From contig NZ_CP068439.1 of the NCBI RefSeq assembly GCF_016757735.1, forward strand, positions 1,550,001 through 1,614,000: a stretch of 64,000 nt of DNA, read 5' to 3'. This document shows positions 15,462 through 25,150 of the stretch, in pieces. The first letter of the stretch is position 1. Each line of letters opens with the position of its first letter. Origin of the DNA: Aequorivita iocasae. GTDB taxonomy: Bacteria; Bacteroidota; Bacteroidia; Flavobacteriales; Flavobacteriaceae. The notes under the pieces were generated by a model. That model saw only the letters and a program-made list of their open reading frames with translations. It was not told where the DNA came from and searched no databases. The translations under genes and the position numbers were made by a program.

Positions 15462-18400
15462 ATGCCAATGCTAAATAAAAGCATAAAATTTCTAATAGAA
15501 AATAAACTCGTAGCCGTACTTATGCTCGTTGCATTTGTAGGTTTTGGGACGGTTTATGCACCTTTTAATTGGGAAACTGGAATTTTGCCCAGTGACCCTG
15601 TTGCAGTTGACGCCATTCCTGATATTGGCGAAAACCAACAAATTGTTTTTACCAAATGGGACGGTCGTTCGCCACAAGATATTGAAGACCAAATAACCTA
15701 TCCCTTGACCACGACGTTATTGGGTATTCCTGGCGTAAAAACCATTCGTAGTTCATCAATGTTCGGCTTTTCAAGCATCTACATAATTTTTGATGAGGAT
15801 ATCGAATTTTACTGGAGTAGAAGCCGAATCCTTGAAAAATTGAATTCCTTGCCAAGTGGCCTTTTACCTGAAGGTGTAAATCCAGCTTTGGGTCCTGATG
15901 CCACAGGTTTAGGACAAATATTTTGGTACACGCTTGAAGGGCGAGACAAAGATGGTAACGTCACTGGAGGTTGGGATTTACAGGAACTACGAAGTATTCA
16001 GGATTATTATGTAAAATATGCTTTGGCATCGGCAAGCGGAGTTTCAGAAGTGGCATCCATTGGTGGTTATGTCAAGGAATACCAAATAGACGTAAATCCA
16101 GAATTGATGCGACAATACAACATTGGGCTTGCCCAAGTCGTGAAAGCTGTAAAGGAAAGCAATAAGGATATTGGTGCTCAAACCTTGGAAATCAATCAAG
16201 CGGAATATCTCGTTCGAGGTCTGGGTTATGTAAAATCTGTGGCTGACATTGAAAATGCCGTCGTAACCTCTGAAAATTACACATCTATAAAAATTAGTGA
16301 TATTGCCAATGTTACGCTTGGTCCGGCTACACGTCGTGGCATTTTGGACAAGGAAGGTGCAGAAGTTGTGGGTGCGGTTGTCGTGGCGCGCTATGGCGCA
16401 AACCCGATGGCAGTCATCACTAACGTAAAGGAAAAAATTGCGGAGTTAAGCAAAGGGTTGCCTTCAAAGGTATTGGCCGATGGCAGAACTTCACAAGTAA
16501 CGATTGTTCCTTTTTATGACCGTACCGAACTCATACAGGAAACTTTGGGAACGCTCAACGAGGCATTAACGCTTGAAATTCTTATTACAATTTTAGTTAT
16601 CATCGTAATGGTGTTCAACCTTCGGGCATCCATTTTAATTGCAGGACTGTTGCCCGTTGCAGTGCTGATGGTTTTTATTGCAATGAAATTCTTTGGCGTA
16701 GATGCCAATATTGTGGCACTTTCGGGTATCGCCATTGCCATTGGCACAATGGTGGATGTGGGTATTATTCTCGCGGAGAATATCATCAGGCATCTGGATG
16801 AGGATAATAAAAAGCTACCTATAAATAAATTGGTATATAAGGCTACAGCCGAAGTTTCAGGAGCTATTGTGACTGCCGTAATGACCACGATTATCAGCTT
16901 TATCCCTGTATTTACGATGATTGGTGCCGAAGGTAAACTGTTCCGTCCCCTGGCGTTTACAAAGACATTTGCGCTCACAGCGTCCATAATTATAGCCCTG
17001 TTTATAATTCCGCCATTTGCGGCCATTTTCTTTAAAAACAGGAATATTCATAAAAACACGAATTACGGTATCAATAGCCTTTTGATTCTGGCTGGGTTTA
17101 TAGCCGTGATTTTTGCGCACTGGATAGGTGTTATTTTAATTGCATTCGGTTTTGTGGCATTTGCAAAACTACGTGGAAATGTGTCCCACAAGCGCTCTAA
17201 CTATATTAATATCTACCTTTCCGTTGCTGCTATTGTATTCCTTTTGGCAGAATATTGGCGTCCTTTAGGTGTCGATAAAAGTGTGTTTTGGAACCTTCTT
17301 TTTGTGGGCATTATCTGCTTTGGTCTGTTGGGAGTTTTTTCCATTTTCCAAAGATATTATACCCGAATTTTAAAATGGGCACTCGCAAACAGACTCTTGT
17401 TCTTGACCATTCCAACAGCCTTGTTGATTTCAGGTTTCCTCATTTTTAAAACCACCGGAAAAGAGTTTATGCCTTCCCTCAACGAAGGTTCATTCCTATT
17501 GATGCCAACTTCAATGCCGCACGCTGGCGTTGAAGAGAATAAACGTGTGTTACAACAACTGGATATGGCCGTCGCGAGCATTCCCGAAATTGAAACCGTT
17601 GTCGGTAAATCGGGTCGGACGGAATCCGCACTCGACCCCGCACCTTTGTCAATGTATGAAAATATGATTCAGTATAAACAGGAATATATGCTGAAAGAAG
17701 GGAAAAGGCAACGTTTTAAAGTAGATGATAATGGGTTTTTTATAATGAAAGACAGTAGTCTCATTGAGAACCCCAACAGGCCTGTTGGTTCTGAAAAAGT
17801 AGAGACTGCCCGGAAAAATGGCAAGAAAGTATCTATTACTGTCGATGCATCTTCAGAAAAATTGATTCCGGATGACGATGGCGAATTCTTCCGAAACTGG
17901 CGCCCAGAAATCAGTTCGCCTGACGATATCTGGAACGAGATAGTAAGGGTCACAAAATTACCTGGCGTTACATCTGCCCCGAAATTACAACCCATAGAAA
18001 CCCGTTTGGTAATGTTGCAAACCGGAATGCGCGCCCCAATGGGAATTAAAGTGAAAGGACAGGATTTAAAGCAGATTGAAGCTTTTGGTGTTCAATTGGA
18101 AGATATTCTAAAACAAGCCGAAGGCGTTAAACAAGAAGCCGTTTTTGCAGACCGAATTGTTGGTAAACCCTACTTACTAATCGATATTGACAGAGAAAAA
18201 TTATCGCGCTACGGCATTACCATCGAAGATGTTCAAAATGTGCTGAAAGTAGCAGTTGGCGGAATGGTGCTTACCCAAACCGTGGAAGGCAGGGAACGTT
18301 ATGGCGTTCGGGTGCGTTATCCAAGAGAATTACGTGGAGACCCATCAGATTTGAAAGATATTTATGTGCCTGTTGAAAAAGGCAGTCCCGTTCCCTTGAG

Positions 18401-19244
18401 CGAATTGGCGACCATTAAATACGAACAAGGGCCGCAAGTCATCAAAAGTGAAGATACTTTTTTGGTGGGCTACGTGCTATTTGACAAATTGGATGGTTTC
18501 GCCGAAGTAAATGTTGTGGAAAATGCGCAGGCACTTATCCAGCAAAAAATTGACAATGGCGAATTGGTAATGCCAAAAGGCATCAGTTATAAATTTACAG
18601 GAACATACGAAAATCAATTGCGTGCAGAAAAAACACTGTCGATTATCGTGCCATTAGCGCTGGCAGTCATCTTTTTGATATTGTATTTCCAGTTCCGTGC
18701 GGTTTCTACCACGTTAATGGTATTTACCGGAATTACAGTAGCTTTTGCAGGCGGTTTCGTGATGATTTGGTTTTATGGCCAGGATTGGTTTTTAAACTTT
18801 AATTTTTTTGGCGAAAACCTGCGAGACCTCTTCAATATAAAAACCATCAATTTGAGCGTGGCGGTTTGGGTTGGTTTTATTGCACTATTTGGAATTGCTA
18901 CGGACGATGGTGTAGTTATGGCCACCTATCTTACACAAACATTCGATAAAAATGACCCGACTGATAAAGCGGAAATCAGAAAATCTACTTTGGAAGCGGC
19001 TTCAAAACGAATACGTCCGTGTTTGATGACAACGGTTACGACCATTTTGGCATTGTTGCCAGTACTAACTTCCACAGGAAAAGGGAGTGACATTATGATA
19101 CCAATGTCCATCCCAATTTTTGGGGGAATGCTATTGGACACAACTTCCTATTTCCTTGTCCCTGTACTTTTCAGTTGGAGGAAGGAACGTATTGCGAAAA
19201 GAAAGCTCAAAAACGAACCACAAACTATAACTATCGAACAATGA
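15462..19244 (+). CDS. cusA: CusA-type Cu/Ag efflux RND pump (inner-membrane subunit)
   Basis: A proton-driven heavy-metal RND transporter expected to export Cu(I)/Ag(I) from the periplasm or cytoplasm through CusB and a TolC channel. Membrane segment 4 reads SGIAIAIGTMVD followed by ILAEN (residues 421-440), the pattern of monovalent Cu/Ag pumps, not the D-x5-D pattern of Zn/Co/Cd pumps. Methionines in APLSMYENM and LQTGMRAPM lie where CusA uses Met to bind metal; exact equivalence was not aligned. At 1260 residues it is about 200 longer than E. coli CusA. The extra sequence includes added hydrophobic segments at about residues 525-640 and a soluble insert near 745-830. The tolC start overlaps its stop by 4 bases. 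Confidence 0.9.
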   Translation: MPMLNKSIKFLIENKLVAVLMLVAFVGFGTVYAPFNWETGILPSDPVAVDAIPDIGENQQIVFTKWDGRSPQDIEDQITYPLTTTLLGIPGVKTIRSSSMFGFSSIYIIFDEDIEFYWSRSRILEKLNSLPSGLLPEGVNPALGPDATGLGQIFWYTLEGRDKDGNVTGGWDLQELRSIQDYYVKYALASASGVSEVASIGGYVKEYQIDVNPELMRQYNIGLAQVVKAVKESNKDIGAQTLEINQAEYLVRGLGYVKSVADIENAVVTSENYTSIKISDIANVTLGPATRRGILDKEGAEVVGAVVVARYGANPMAVITNVKEKIAELSKGLPSKVLADGRTSQVTIVPFYDRTELIQETLGTLNEALTLEILITILVIIVMVFNLRASILIAGLLPVAVLMVFIAMKFFGVDANIVALSGIAIAIGTMVDVGIILAENIIRHLDEDNKKLPINKLVYKATAEVSGAIVTAVMTTIISFIPVFTMIGAEGKLFRPLAFTKTFALTASIIIALFIIPPFAAIFFKNRNIHKNTNYGINSLLILAGFIAVIFAHWIGVILIAFGFVAFAKLRGNVSHKRSNYINIYLSVAAIVFLLAEYWRPLGVDKSVFWNLLFVGIICFGLLGVFSIFQRYYTRILKWALANRLLFLTIPTALLISGFLIFKTTGKEFMPSLNEGSFLLMPTSMPHAGVEENKRVLQQLDMAVASIPEIETVVGKSGRTESALDPAPLSMYENMIQYKQEYMLKEGKRQRFKVDDNGFFIMKDSSLIENPNRPVGSEKVETARKNGKKVSITVDASSEKLIPDDDGEFFRNWRPEISSPDDIWNEIVRVTKLPGVTSAPKLQPIETRLVMLQTGMRAPMGIKVKGQDLKQIEAFGVQLEDILKQAEGVKQEAVFADRIVGKPYLLIDIDREKLSRYGITIEDVQNVLKVAVGGMVLTQTVEGRERYGVRVRYPRELRGDPSDLKDIYVPVEKGSPVPLSELATIKYEQGPQVIKSEDTFLVGYVLFDKLDGFAEVNVVENAQALIQQKIDNGELVMPKGISYKFTGTYENQLRAEKTLSIIVPLALAVIFLILYFQFRAVSTTLMVFTGITVAFAGGFVMIWFYGQDWFLNFNFFGENLRDLFNIKTINLSVAVWVGFIALFGIATDDGVVMATYLTQTFDKNDPTDKAEIRKSTLEAASKRIRPCLMTTVTTILALLPVLTSTGKGSDIMIPMSIPIFGGMLLDTTSYFLVPVLFSWRKERIAKRKLKNEPQTITIEQ

Positions 19245-20476
19245 TAAAACAGAAAACACATATTAAATTCGTCTTGTTTTTCGGGATATGTCTTTCGGCT
19301 TTCAATAGTTATGGACAGAATTTGCAGACCTATATAGATGAAGCCATTACCAACAGTCCCGAAATCCAAAAGGTTCAGTTTCAATATGAAATTGCATCGG
19401 AAAAAGTAAATGAAGCCAATTGGTTGCCAAATACTGAAGTGAGCGCAGGCTATTTTGTAAGCGAACCCGAAACAAGGGTCGGTGCACAACGAGCAAGACT
19501 TTCATTAAAGCAAATGATTCCGTGGTTTGGCACTATCTCGGCAAGGGAAAATTATGCCAGTTCAATGGCAGCAGCACAATATGAGGAATTGGTCATAGCC
19601 AAGCGGAAATTGATTGTGTCCGTATCCCAATCTTATTACAACCTAATGGCAAACAAAGCAAAACAGGAAGTTTTGGAACAAAACATTCAGTTGCTTGAAA
19701 CCTATGAGCGTCTGGCATTGACATCGGTTGAAGTAGGAAAGGCATCGGCTGTATCAGTGTTGCGATTGCAGATTCGGCAAAATGAGCTTCAACAGACCAA
19801 AGAAGTTTTACAGCAACAATATCTGGCGGAACAAGCCATTTTCAATAATCTTTTGAATAGGGATAATGATATGGAAGTTGTCGTAATGAGTGATTTGACA
19901 ATTCCAGCTGAAATCGACATCATTTCCGAAGAAAATCTAAAGGTGCATCCAGAGCTTACCAAATATGATAAGATTTATGAATCAGTCTCACAGTCGGAAC
20001 TTTTGAACCAAAAAGAAAGCAGCCCAATGCTCGGTTTTGGGTTGGACTACATTCCCGTTTCAGAACGAACCGATATGACTTTAATTGATAATGGTAAGGA
20101 TATATTGATGCCGATGGTCACGCTTTCGATTCCAATTTTCAACAATAAATACAAGAGCCAGACCAAACAGAACCAGTTGAAACAGCAAGAAATCACATCA
20201 CAAAAAGAAGAACGGTTAAATGCTTTGCAGACAATGCTTTCAAAAGCAATTTATGATAGAAATTCCGCAAGAATAAGTTACGATACACAATCCAAAAACC
20301 TAAAACAAGCCGAAGATGCCGAAGAAATCCTGATAAAAAATTATGAAACGGGAACTATAGATTTTAATGATGTTTTGGACATACAGGAACTGCAATTGAA
20401 GTTCCAAATCAATCAAATTGAATCTATAAAAATGTATTACATACAATCCACAATCATCAATTATTTAACCAATTAA
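19241..20476 (+). CDS. TolC-family outer-membrane efflux channel
   Basis: I place the start at the ATG at 19241, which overlaps the cusA stop in an ATGA and gives 411 residues with a signal peptide (cleavage after about residue 26, NSYGQ). An upstream in-frame start exists but lies within cusA and would spoil the signal peptide. The body has the long alpha-helical hairpins of TolC/CzcC proteins: repeated Gln/Glu/Leu-rich coiled coil at about 115-200 and again at 300-400. It is predicted to form the outer-membrane duct for the CusA-CusB pump. The overlapping start indicates translational coupling with cusA. Confidence 0.88.
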   Translation: MIKQKTHIKFVLFFGICLSAFNSYGQNLQTYIDEAITNSPEIQKVQFQYEIASEKVNEANWLPNTEVSAGYFVSEPETRVGAQRARLSLKQMIPWFGTISARENYASSMAAAQYEELVIAKRKLIVSVSQSYYNLMANKAKQEVLEQNIQLLETYERLALTSVEVGKASAVSVLRLQIRQNELQQTKEVLQQQYLAEQAIFNNLLNRDNDMEVVVMSDLTIPAEIDIISEENLKVHPELTKYDKIYESVSQSELLNQKESSPMLGFGLDYIPVSERTDMTLIDNGKDILMPMVTLSIPIFNNKYKSQTKQNQLKQQEITSQKEERLNALQTMLSKAIYDRNSARISYDTQSKNLKQAEDAEEILIKNYETGTIDFNDVLDIQELQLKFQINQIESIKMYYIQSTIINYLTN

Positions 20477-20538
20477 AACTATAATCTTATGAGTTAAATT
20501 GTTCAAAAAAATTGATGTAATTATATAAAAAAAAGAAA

Positions 20539-22983
20539 ATGAAAAGCTTGAAATATATAATAGTACTGATACTAATGACTGGTCAAACAGTTGTTGCCCA
20601 ATCCATTTATGAAAAATCGACAGAAGGAAATCCTGACAATCTACCTGTTCACGAATATACCCTGACGTTAAAGGAAGAAATGGTCAACAAGGCTGGCAAG
20701 GAAGTAAAAGGTATGACGGTCAACGGGACCATTCCAGGACCAACGCTCGAATTTACCGAAGGCGAATATGCTGTCATTTACGTAAAAAATGAAATGAGCG
20801 TAGAAACTTCGGTGCATTGGCACGGAATTATTTTACCGAATTTTTACGATGGCGTTCCCTATTTGACCACGCCACCCATAATGCCTGGGACTACTTTTAA
20901 ATATGAATTTGCCATAACGCAAAACGGCACATACTGGTACCATTCACATACAATGTTACAGGAACAGAGCGGTGTTTTTAGTTCTATCGTCATTAAACCA
21001 AAAGAAAAAACCTTGGATTATGACAAAGATTTGGTGTTAATGCTATCAGATTGGACAAACGAAAAACCAATGAATGTGCTTCGAAACCTAAAACGTGGTA
21101 ATGAATGGTATCAAATGAAAAAGGGTACATCTACACCTTTAAATAAAGTGATTGCAAGAGGTGCCTTTGGTGCACAGCTCGATTTCTGGCGTCAACGAAT
21201 GGAAGGCGCAGACATTGCCGATATTTATTACCCTGCATTTTTGGTCAATGGAAAGGAAGTAGCGGAATATCCTGAATTTAAAGCTGGCGAAAAAGTACGC
21301 TTACGAATCATCAATGGCTCTGCCTCATCGCAATTTTGGATGACTTTTGGTGGCGACACACCAACTTTGGTAGCAGCAGATGGTAAGGACGACGTTCCAG
21401 TAAAACACAATAAAACCTTTATCGCCATAGCGGAAACCTATGACTTTATCGTAACCGTTCCCGAAGATGGAAAGATTGAATTCCGTGCAATGGCGCAAGA
21501 TGGTTCTGGAACTGCCTTGGCATATATAGGTTCTGGTAAAATCCTTCCTGCTGAAATTGTACCTAAACCAGACAAAATCCAAATGATGCAACAAATGGCA
21601 AAAATGAAGATGAAAATGGGAGCACACGCATTGAAATTCCAACCAAAGAAAGATGAACGCTATGAAATGAAAGAGGAATATGGAATGAAAATGGACGGTA
21701 TGCAGATGGACCATTCCAAAATGAAGATGAAGGAGGAAAAAATGAATATGAATATGTCCAAGGACTCAACGATGAACGATAAAATGGACCACAGTAAAAT
21801 GGACCATTCAAAGATGAAGATAGATGAAGAGAAAATGAAAATGGATATGCCGAAAGATTCAATGATGGATGAAAAGATAGACCATTCCAAAATGGACCAT
21901 TCAAAAATGAAAATGAATGACGATAACACCAAAATGGATGGAATGGACACTATGCAAATGGACGGAATGGATATGTTTTCTGAATACAATTATGATTATT
22001 TGAAATCTCCAGAAAAAACCAATTACGATAAAGATATTCCCGTCAAGGAAATTCTGTTGAACCTTACTGGTAATATGAACCGCTATATCTGGAGTATGAA
22101 CGGTGTGCCGCTTTCGGAAGCCGACAATATCAAGATAAACCATAAAGAAGTTACCCGTATAACCTTGAATAACCTCACGATGATGCACCACCCAATGCAT
22201 TTGCACGGACACTTTTTTAGGGTCATCAACAAAAATGGCGAGTACTCGCCACTAAAACATACCGTAAACGTGCCACCAATGCAAGAGGTTACGATAGAAT
22301 TTTATGGCAACGAATATGGCGACTGGTTTTTTCACTGCCACATATTGTACCATATGATGAGTGGGATGGCGAGAGTTGTAAGTTACGATACGCCGCGCGA
22401 CCCAAGAATGGCGAAATATCCAGTTAAGAATTTAATTAATGAAGCTGACCAATATTATACGTGGGCAATGGTTGATGCAGCTTCACATATGACAGAGTTT
22501 AATTTTGTGACTTCAAACATTCGAAACCAATTTAATGTTTCCGCAGAATATGGTTGGAATCAAAATCTGGAAGCCGAAGTAACCTACGAACGATATCTGC
22601 ACGATTATTTACGGGTTTTTGGTGGTGTGAATATAGAAAACGAAATGGATGATAGTTTGGACGAAATAACGACAACTGCAATTGCTGGAGTTCGGTTTTT
22701 GACACCTTATTTATTCAATCTCGATGTGCGGATTGACAGCAAATTACGTCCACAAATCAGTTTAAGTCGTGAAATCCTGATTTTCCCACGAACGGCCATT
22801 TTTGGAATGTATGAATATCAAGCTAATTTCGGTTGGGTTGATGACCTTCCCTTTGGAGACAATTTCGACAAAGAAGTTACTTGGAACGCAGGTGTTGAAT
22901 ATTTTTTATCAAGAAACTTTTCATTGATGGCAAGCTACGACAACCGTTTTGGTGCAGGTGGTGGACTATCCGTGAGATTTTAA
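20539..22983 (+). CDS. CopA-type multicopper oxidase fused to a CopB-like outer-membrane barrel
   Basis: An 814-residue protein. After a signal peptide (about 1-20), residues 25-620 form a CopA-like multicopper oxidase. Copper ligands are visible in HWHG (about 93), WYHSH (about 133), HHPMHLHGH (about 550) and FFHCHILYHMM (about 597). Residues about 345-490 are a Met/His/Lys-rich insert with repeated MDHSKM units, probably binding Cu(I). From about 640 to the end, the sequence has alternating beta-strand character, resembles the CopB barrel and ends in Phe, the outer-membrane barrel signature. CopA and CopB are normally separate genes. Predicted function: periplasmic Cu(I) oxidation tethered to the outer membrane. 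Confidence 0.85.
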   Translation: MKSLKYIIVLILMTGQTVVAQSIYEKSTEGNPDNLPVHEYTLTLKEEMVNKAGKEVKGMTVNGTIPGPTLEFTEGEYAVIYVKNEMSVETSVHWHGIILPNFYDGVPYLTTPPIMPGTTFKYEFAITQNGTYWYHSHTMLQEQSGVFSSIVIKPKEKTLDYDKDLVLMLSDWTNEKPMNVLRNLKRGNEWYQMKKGTSTPLNKVIARGAFGAQLDFWRQRMEGADIADIYYPAFLVNGKEVAEYPEFKAGEKVRLRIINGSASSQFWMTFGGDTPTLVAADGKDDVPVKHNKTFIAIAETYDFIVTVPEDGKIEFRAMAQDGSGTALAYIGSGKILPAEIVPKPDKIQMMQQMAKMKMKMGAHALKFQPKKDERYEMKEEYGMKMDGMQMDHSKMKMKEEKMNMNMSKDSTMNDKMDHSKMDHSKMKIDEEKMKMDMPKDSMMDEKIDHSKMDHSKMKMNDDNTKMDGMDTMQMDGMDMFSEYNYDYLKSPEKTNYDKDIPVKEILLNLTGNMNRYIWSMNGVPLSEADNIKINHKEVTRITLNNLTMMHHPMHLHGHFFRVINKNGEYSPLKHTVNVPPMQEVTIEFYGNEYGDWFFHCHILYHMMSGMARVVSYDTPRDPRMAKYPVKNLINEADQYYTWAMVDAASHMTEFNFVTSNIRNQFNVSAEYGWNQNLEAEVTYERYLHDYLRVFGGVNIENEMDDSLDEITTTAIAGVRFLTPYLFNLDVRIDSKLRPQISLSREILIFPRTAIFGMYEYQANFGWVDDLPFGDNFDKEVTWNAGVEYFLSRNFSLMASYDNRFGAGGGLSVRF

Positions 22984-23036
22984 TCATTCAATATATAAAT
23001 CAAATAAAAACAAGTATTAATCTAAATCAAATCAAA

Positions 23037-23666
23037 ATGAAACATTTAAAAGTAACAACATCAGTATTGGCTTTGGCCTTTGTAGGTCTTACAGCAATGT
23101 CTTGTAAAGACGGTAAAAAAGAAGAACATTCAGACGATGCAATGAACACCGAAATGTCTTCTGAAGAAGGACATCATCACGAAGAAGGAATGGAACACGA
23201 TGAAATGGACGAATCCAATAATACGATGAATTCTGAAGCGCAAGCTTCTGATGTCAAACAAGTAATGGCAGATTATATGTCGTTAAAAGATGCATTGGTG
23301 GCTACAGATAAGGATGCTGCTGCCAAAGCTGGAAAGACATTGGAAAGTGCCCTTCGAGGCCTAAACATCAGTAGCTATACCGCCGAACAACAAAAAGAGT
23401 TGAAAGACATAGTTGCTGATGCCACAGAACACGCAGAGCACATAGGCAAAAGCGAAATGGACCACCAACGCGAACATTTCAAAACCTTGAGCAAGGATAT
23501 GATTGATATGGTAGCTATTACCGGAATAGATAGTAAAATGTACCAAATGCATTGTCCAATGTACGACGGTGGAAGTGAATGGTTAAGTATGGAGAAAGAA
23601 GTAAAAAACCCTTATTACGGTAGCAAAATGATGGGCTGCGGTAAAGTGGAAAAGGAAATTAATTAA
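23037..23666 (+). CDS. DUF3347-domain lipoprotein
   Basis: A 209-residue protein with a lipoprotein signal (Cys23 in LTAMSC), then an acidic, His/Met-rich linker (about 25-75) and a DUF3347 domain (about 80-205). The domain starts with a helix pair (ADYMSLKDALVATDKDAA) and ends with HCPMYDGGSEWLS, then [14 protein letters not shown], where Cys, Met and His residues could bind a soft metal. The same domain appears in the gene at 24222 and at the C-terminus of CusB (27710). It lies 53 bases after the multicopper oxidase. A periplasmic Cu/Ag-binding role, perhaps presenting metal to the pump, is an inference. Confidence 0.85.
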   Translation: MKHLKVTTSVLALAFVGLTAMSCKDGKKEEHSDDAMNTEMSSEEGHHHEEGMEHDEMDESNNTMNSEAQASDVKQVMADYMSLKDALVATDKDAAAKAGKTLESALRGLNISSYTAEQQKELKDIVADATEHAEHIGKSEMDHQREHFKTLSKDMIDMVAITGIDSKMYQMHCPMYDGGSEWLSMEKEVKNPYYGSKMMGCGKVEKEIN

Positions 23667-23673
23667 TCATAAA

Positions 23674-23728
23674 CTACAAGATATTCCCTGCATTGCGAGA
23701 AACGAAGCAACAGCAGGGTTCCTTGTAG
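23674..23728 (+). repeat. Long imperfect hairpin between the DUF3347 and haem-binding genes
   Basis: Nested perfect arms pair as CTACAAG/CTTGTAG, CCCTGC/GCAGGG and TTGC/GCAA, separated by small internal loops; 17 base pairs in 55 bases. It occupies most of the 80-base gap and has no U-run after it, so it is unlikely to be a simple terminator. A role in mRNA processing or differential expression within the operon is possible. Confidence 0.6.
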
Positions 23729-23746
23729 GTTGAATTGAATATTTTG

Positions 23747-24199
23747 ATGAAAATTCTAAAAATCATTGCCCTTATTTTTCTGGTCGCTTTTATAACAATC
23801 CAATTTTTTCCTATTGAATTGAACCAAAGTGATACCGTACCAAAAACAGATTTTCTCTTGGTAAATACCGTTCCGGAAACCATTCAGAAAAAGTTAGAGG
23901 TATCTTGCTATGACTGCCATAGCAATAACACAGAGTATCCGTGGTACAGTAAAATTCAGCCAGCAGCTTGGTTTTTGGAAGACCACATCAAAGAAGGTAA
24001 AGCCGAATTGAATTTTAATGAATGGGACGATTATTCCGATAGAAGGAAAAACAGCAAGCTAAAATCCATCATCAATCAAATTAAGGATGATGAAATGCCG
24101 CTGGAATCCTACACCTACATTCACGGCGATGCTATCTTTTCAGCTGATGAAAAAGAGGAAATGATACAATTTATGGAACAATTGAGAGACAGTTTATAA
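23747..24199 (+). CDS. Haem-binding (Haem_bd-type) c-type cytochrome-like protein
   Basis: I prefer the ATG at 23747 (150 aa); the longer reading from a TTG at 23735 adds only four residues. One N-terminal membrane segment (about 5-22) anchors the protein. A single CxxCH motif (CYDCHSNNTEYPWYSKIQPA, Cys at about 54 and 57) indicates one covalently bound haem. The region around it and the C-terminal DDEMPLESY matches the Bacteroidota haem-binding domain family. It is expected in the periplasm. Among copper genes it could pass electrons to or from the multicopper oxidase, but no partner is proven. It follows a long hairpin and precedes the second DUF3347 gene by 22 bases. Confidence 0.85.
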   Translation: MKILKIIALIFLVAFITIQFFPIELNQSDTVPKTDFLLVNTVPETIQKKLEVSCYDCHSNNTEYPWYSKIQPAAWFLEDHIKEGKAELNFNEWDDYSDRRKNSKLKSIINQIKDDEMPLESYTYIHGDAIFSADEKEEMIQFMEQLRDSL

Positions 24200-24221
24200 A
24201 CAATAATTAAATATAATAAAA

Positions 24222-24782
24222 ATGAAAAATTTAAAAATGAGTATAGCAGGAATGCTATTGTTAGCAGTTTCTTTTACCAACGCACAGGAAAAAGAAAAAA
24301 TGAACAACGAGCACGGTGATATGAAAATGGACCACAGTTCGATGAAAATGGATAAAATGAATCCAAATGCAGAATCAGTTCTTGCAGATTATTTTATGCT
24401 GAAAGATGCTTTGGTAGGCGATGATACAAAAAAGGCAGCACAAGCTGGAACTAAATTAATGGCTTCACTTAAAGCCTTTGACACGAAAAGTTATACCAAA
24501 GAAGAACAAAAAGAACTTGCCGATATCATAGAAGATGCCACCGAGCACGCAGAACACATTTCTGAAAGTGCCATAGACCACCAACGTGAGCATTTTAAAA
24601 CATTGAGCAAGGACATAACAGATATGGTTGCCATTACAGGGACAAAAAACACGCTGTACGAACAGTTTTGTCCAATGTATGATAAAGGGAGTGCTTGGTT
24701 AAGCTCAAGTAACGAAGTTAGAAACCCATATTACGGAAGTAAAATGCTTAAATGCGGGAAAGTTCAAAAAACTATTCAATAG
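24222..24782 (+). CDS. DUF3347-domain periplasmic protein
   Basis: A 186-residue protein with a signal peptide (cleavage after about residue 21, FTNAQ), a short Met/His-rich linker ([12 protein letters not shown]) and a DUF3347 domain (about 50-186). It ends with [13 protein letters not shown] and [14 protein letters not shown], nearly the same as in the gene at 23037. Unlike that protein it lacks a lipobox, so it is probably soluble in the periplasm. The two genes are clear paralogues separated by the haem-binding gene. A 387-base non-coding region follows it. Confidence 0.85.
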   Translation: MKNLKMSIAGMLLLAVSFTNAQEKEKMNNEHGDMKMDHSSMKMDKMNPNAESVLADYFMLKDALVGDDTKKAAQAGTKLMASLKAFDTKSYTKEEQKELADIIEDATEHAEHISESAIDHQREHFKTLSKDITDMVAITGTKNTLYEQFCPMYDKGSAWLSSSNEVRNPYYGSKMLKCGKVQKTIQ

Positions 24783-24870
24783 ATATTCCTTGTTTAAGAA
24801 TCTTTATAAAATTCTGGTTTTTAGTTAACAGAAGGTAAAAGATGATAAGGACATTGGATAGTTGTTAAGT

Positions 24871-24928
24871 CCTGTCTTGGGAAGGAAAACAATGTTGATG
24901 GTTAGTGTTTATTCCTTCCCGTGTCAGG
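24871..24928 (+). repeat. CCTG...CAGG hairpin, copy 1
   Basis: CCTG pairs with CAGG, a partly paired 4x4 internal loop follows, and GGGAAGGAA pairs perfectly with TTCCTTCCC. The apical loop is about 20 bases. Confidence 0.65.
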
Positions 24929-24972
24929 CACAATGAATTTTGAAAAAGAGAAGTTGATTTGGTTAATAGTAG

Positions 24973-25035
24973 CCTGCAGAAGAGGGAGGAGAGATTAAAT
25001 CCTTAAAATAATAACATCTCTCTTCCTTTGTCAGG
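24973..25035 (+). repeat. CCTG...CAGG hairpin, copy 2
   Basis: CCTG pairs with CAGG; AGGGAGGAGAGAT pairs with ATCTCTCTTCCTT with two G-T type positions. The inner stem sequence differs from copy 1 while pairing is retained. Confidence 0.65.
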
Positions 25036-25088
25036 TAACTTTATACTTATTTATTAATACCAGAATTTAAAACGTTTGGTAATAAAGC

Positions 25089-25150
25089 CCTGACCTTGGA
25101 GGGGACACATAGTTTACTGGGTAGTTTCTATGTTCCCTTCCGTTTTCAGG
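25089..25150 (+). repeat. CCTG...CAGG hairpin, copy 3
   Basis: CCTG pairs with CAGG; GGAGGGGACACATAG pairs with CTATGTTCCCTTCC with one bulge. It ends just before the permease start, so in an mRNA it could influence access to the start codon. Confidence 0.65.

Noticed and set aside
19175-19240. 22-codon N-terminal extension of the TolC-family protein
   Set aside because: It lies wholly within the cusA coding region and would bury the signal peptide; the ATGA overlap at 19241 is the natural start.
21325-22212. Several minus-strand frames of 100-129 codons under the multicopper oxidase
   Set aside because: They mirror the repetitive Met/His/Lys-rich insert and have no recognisable protein character.
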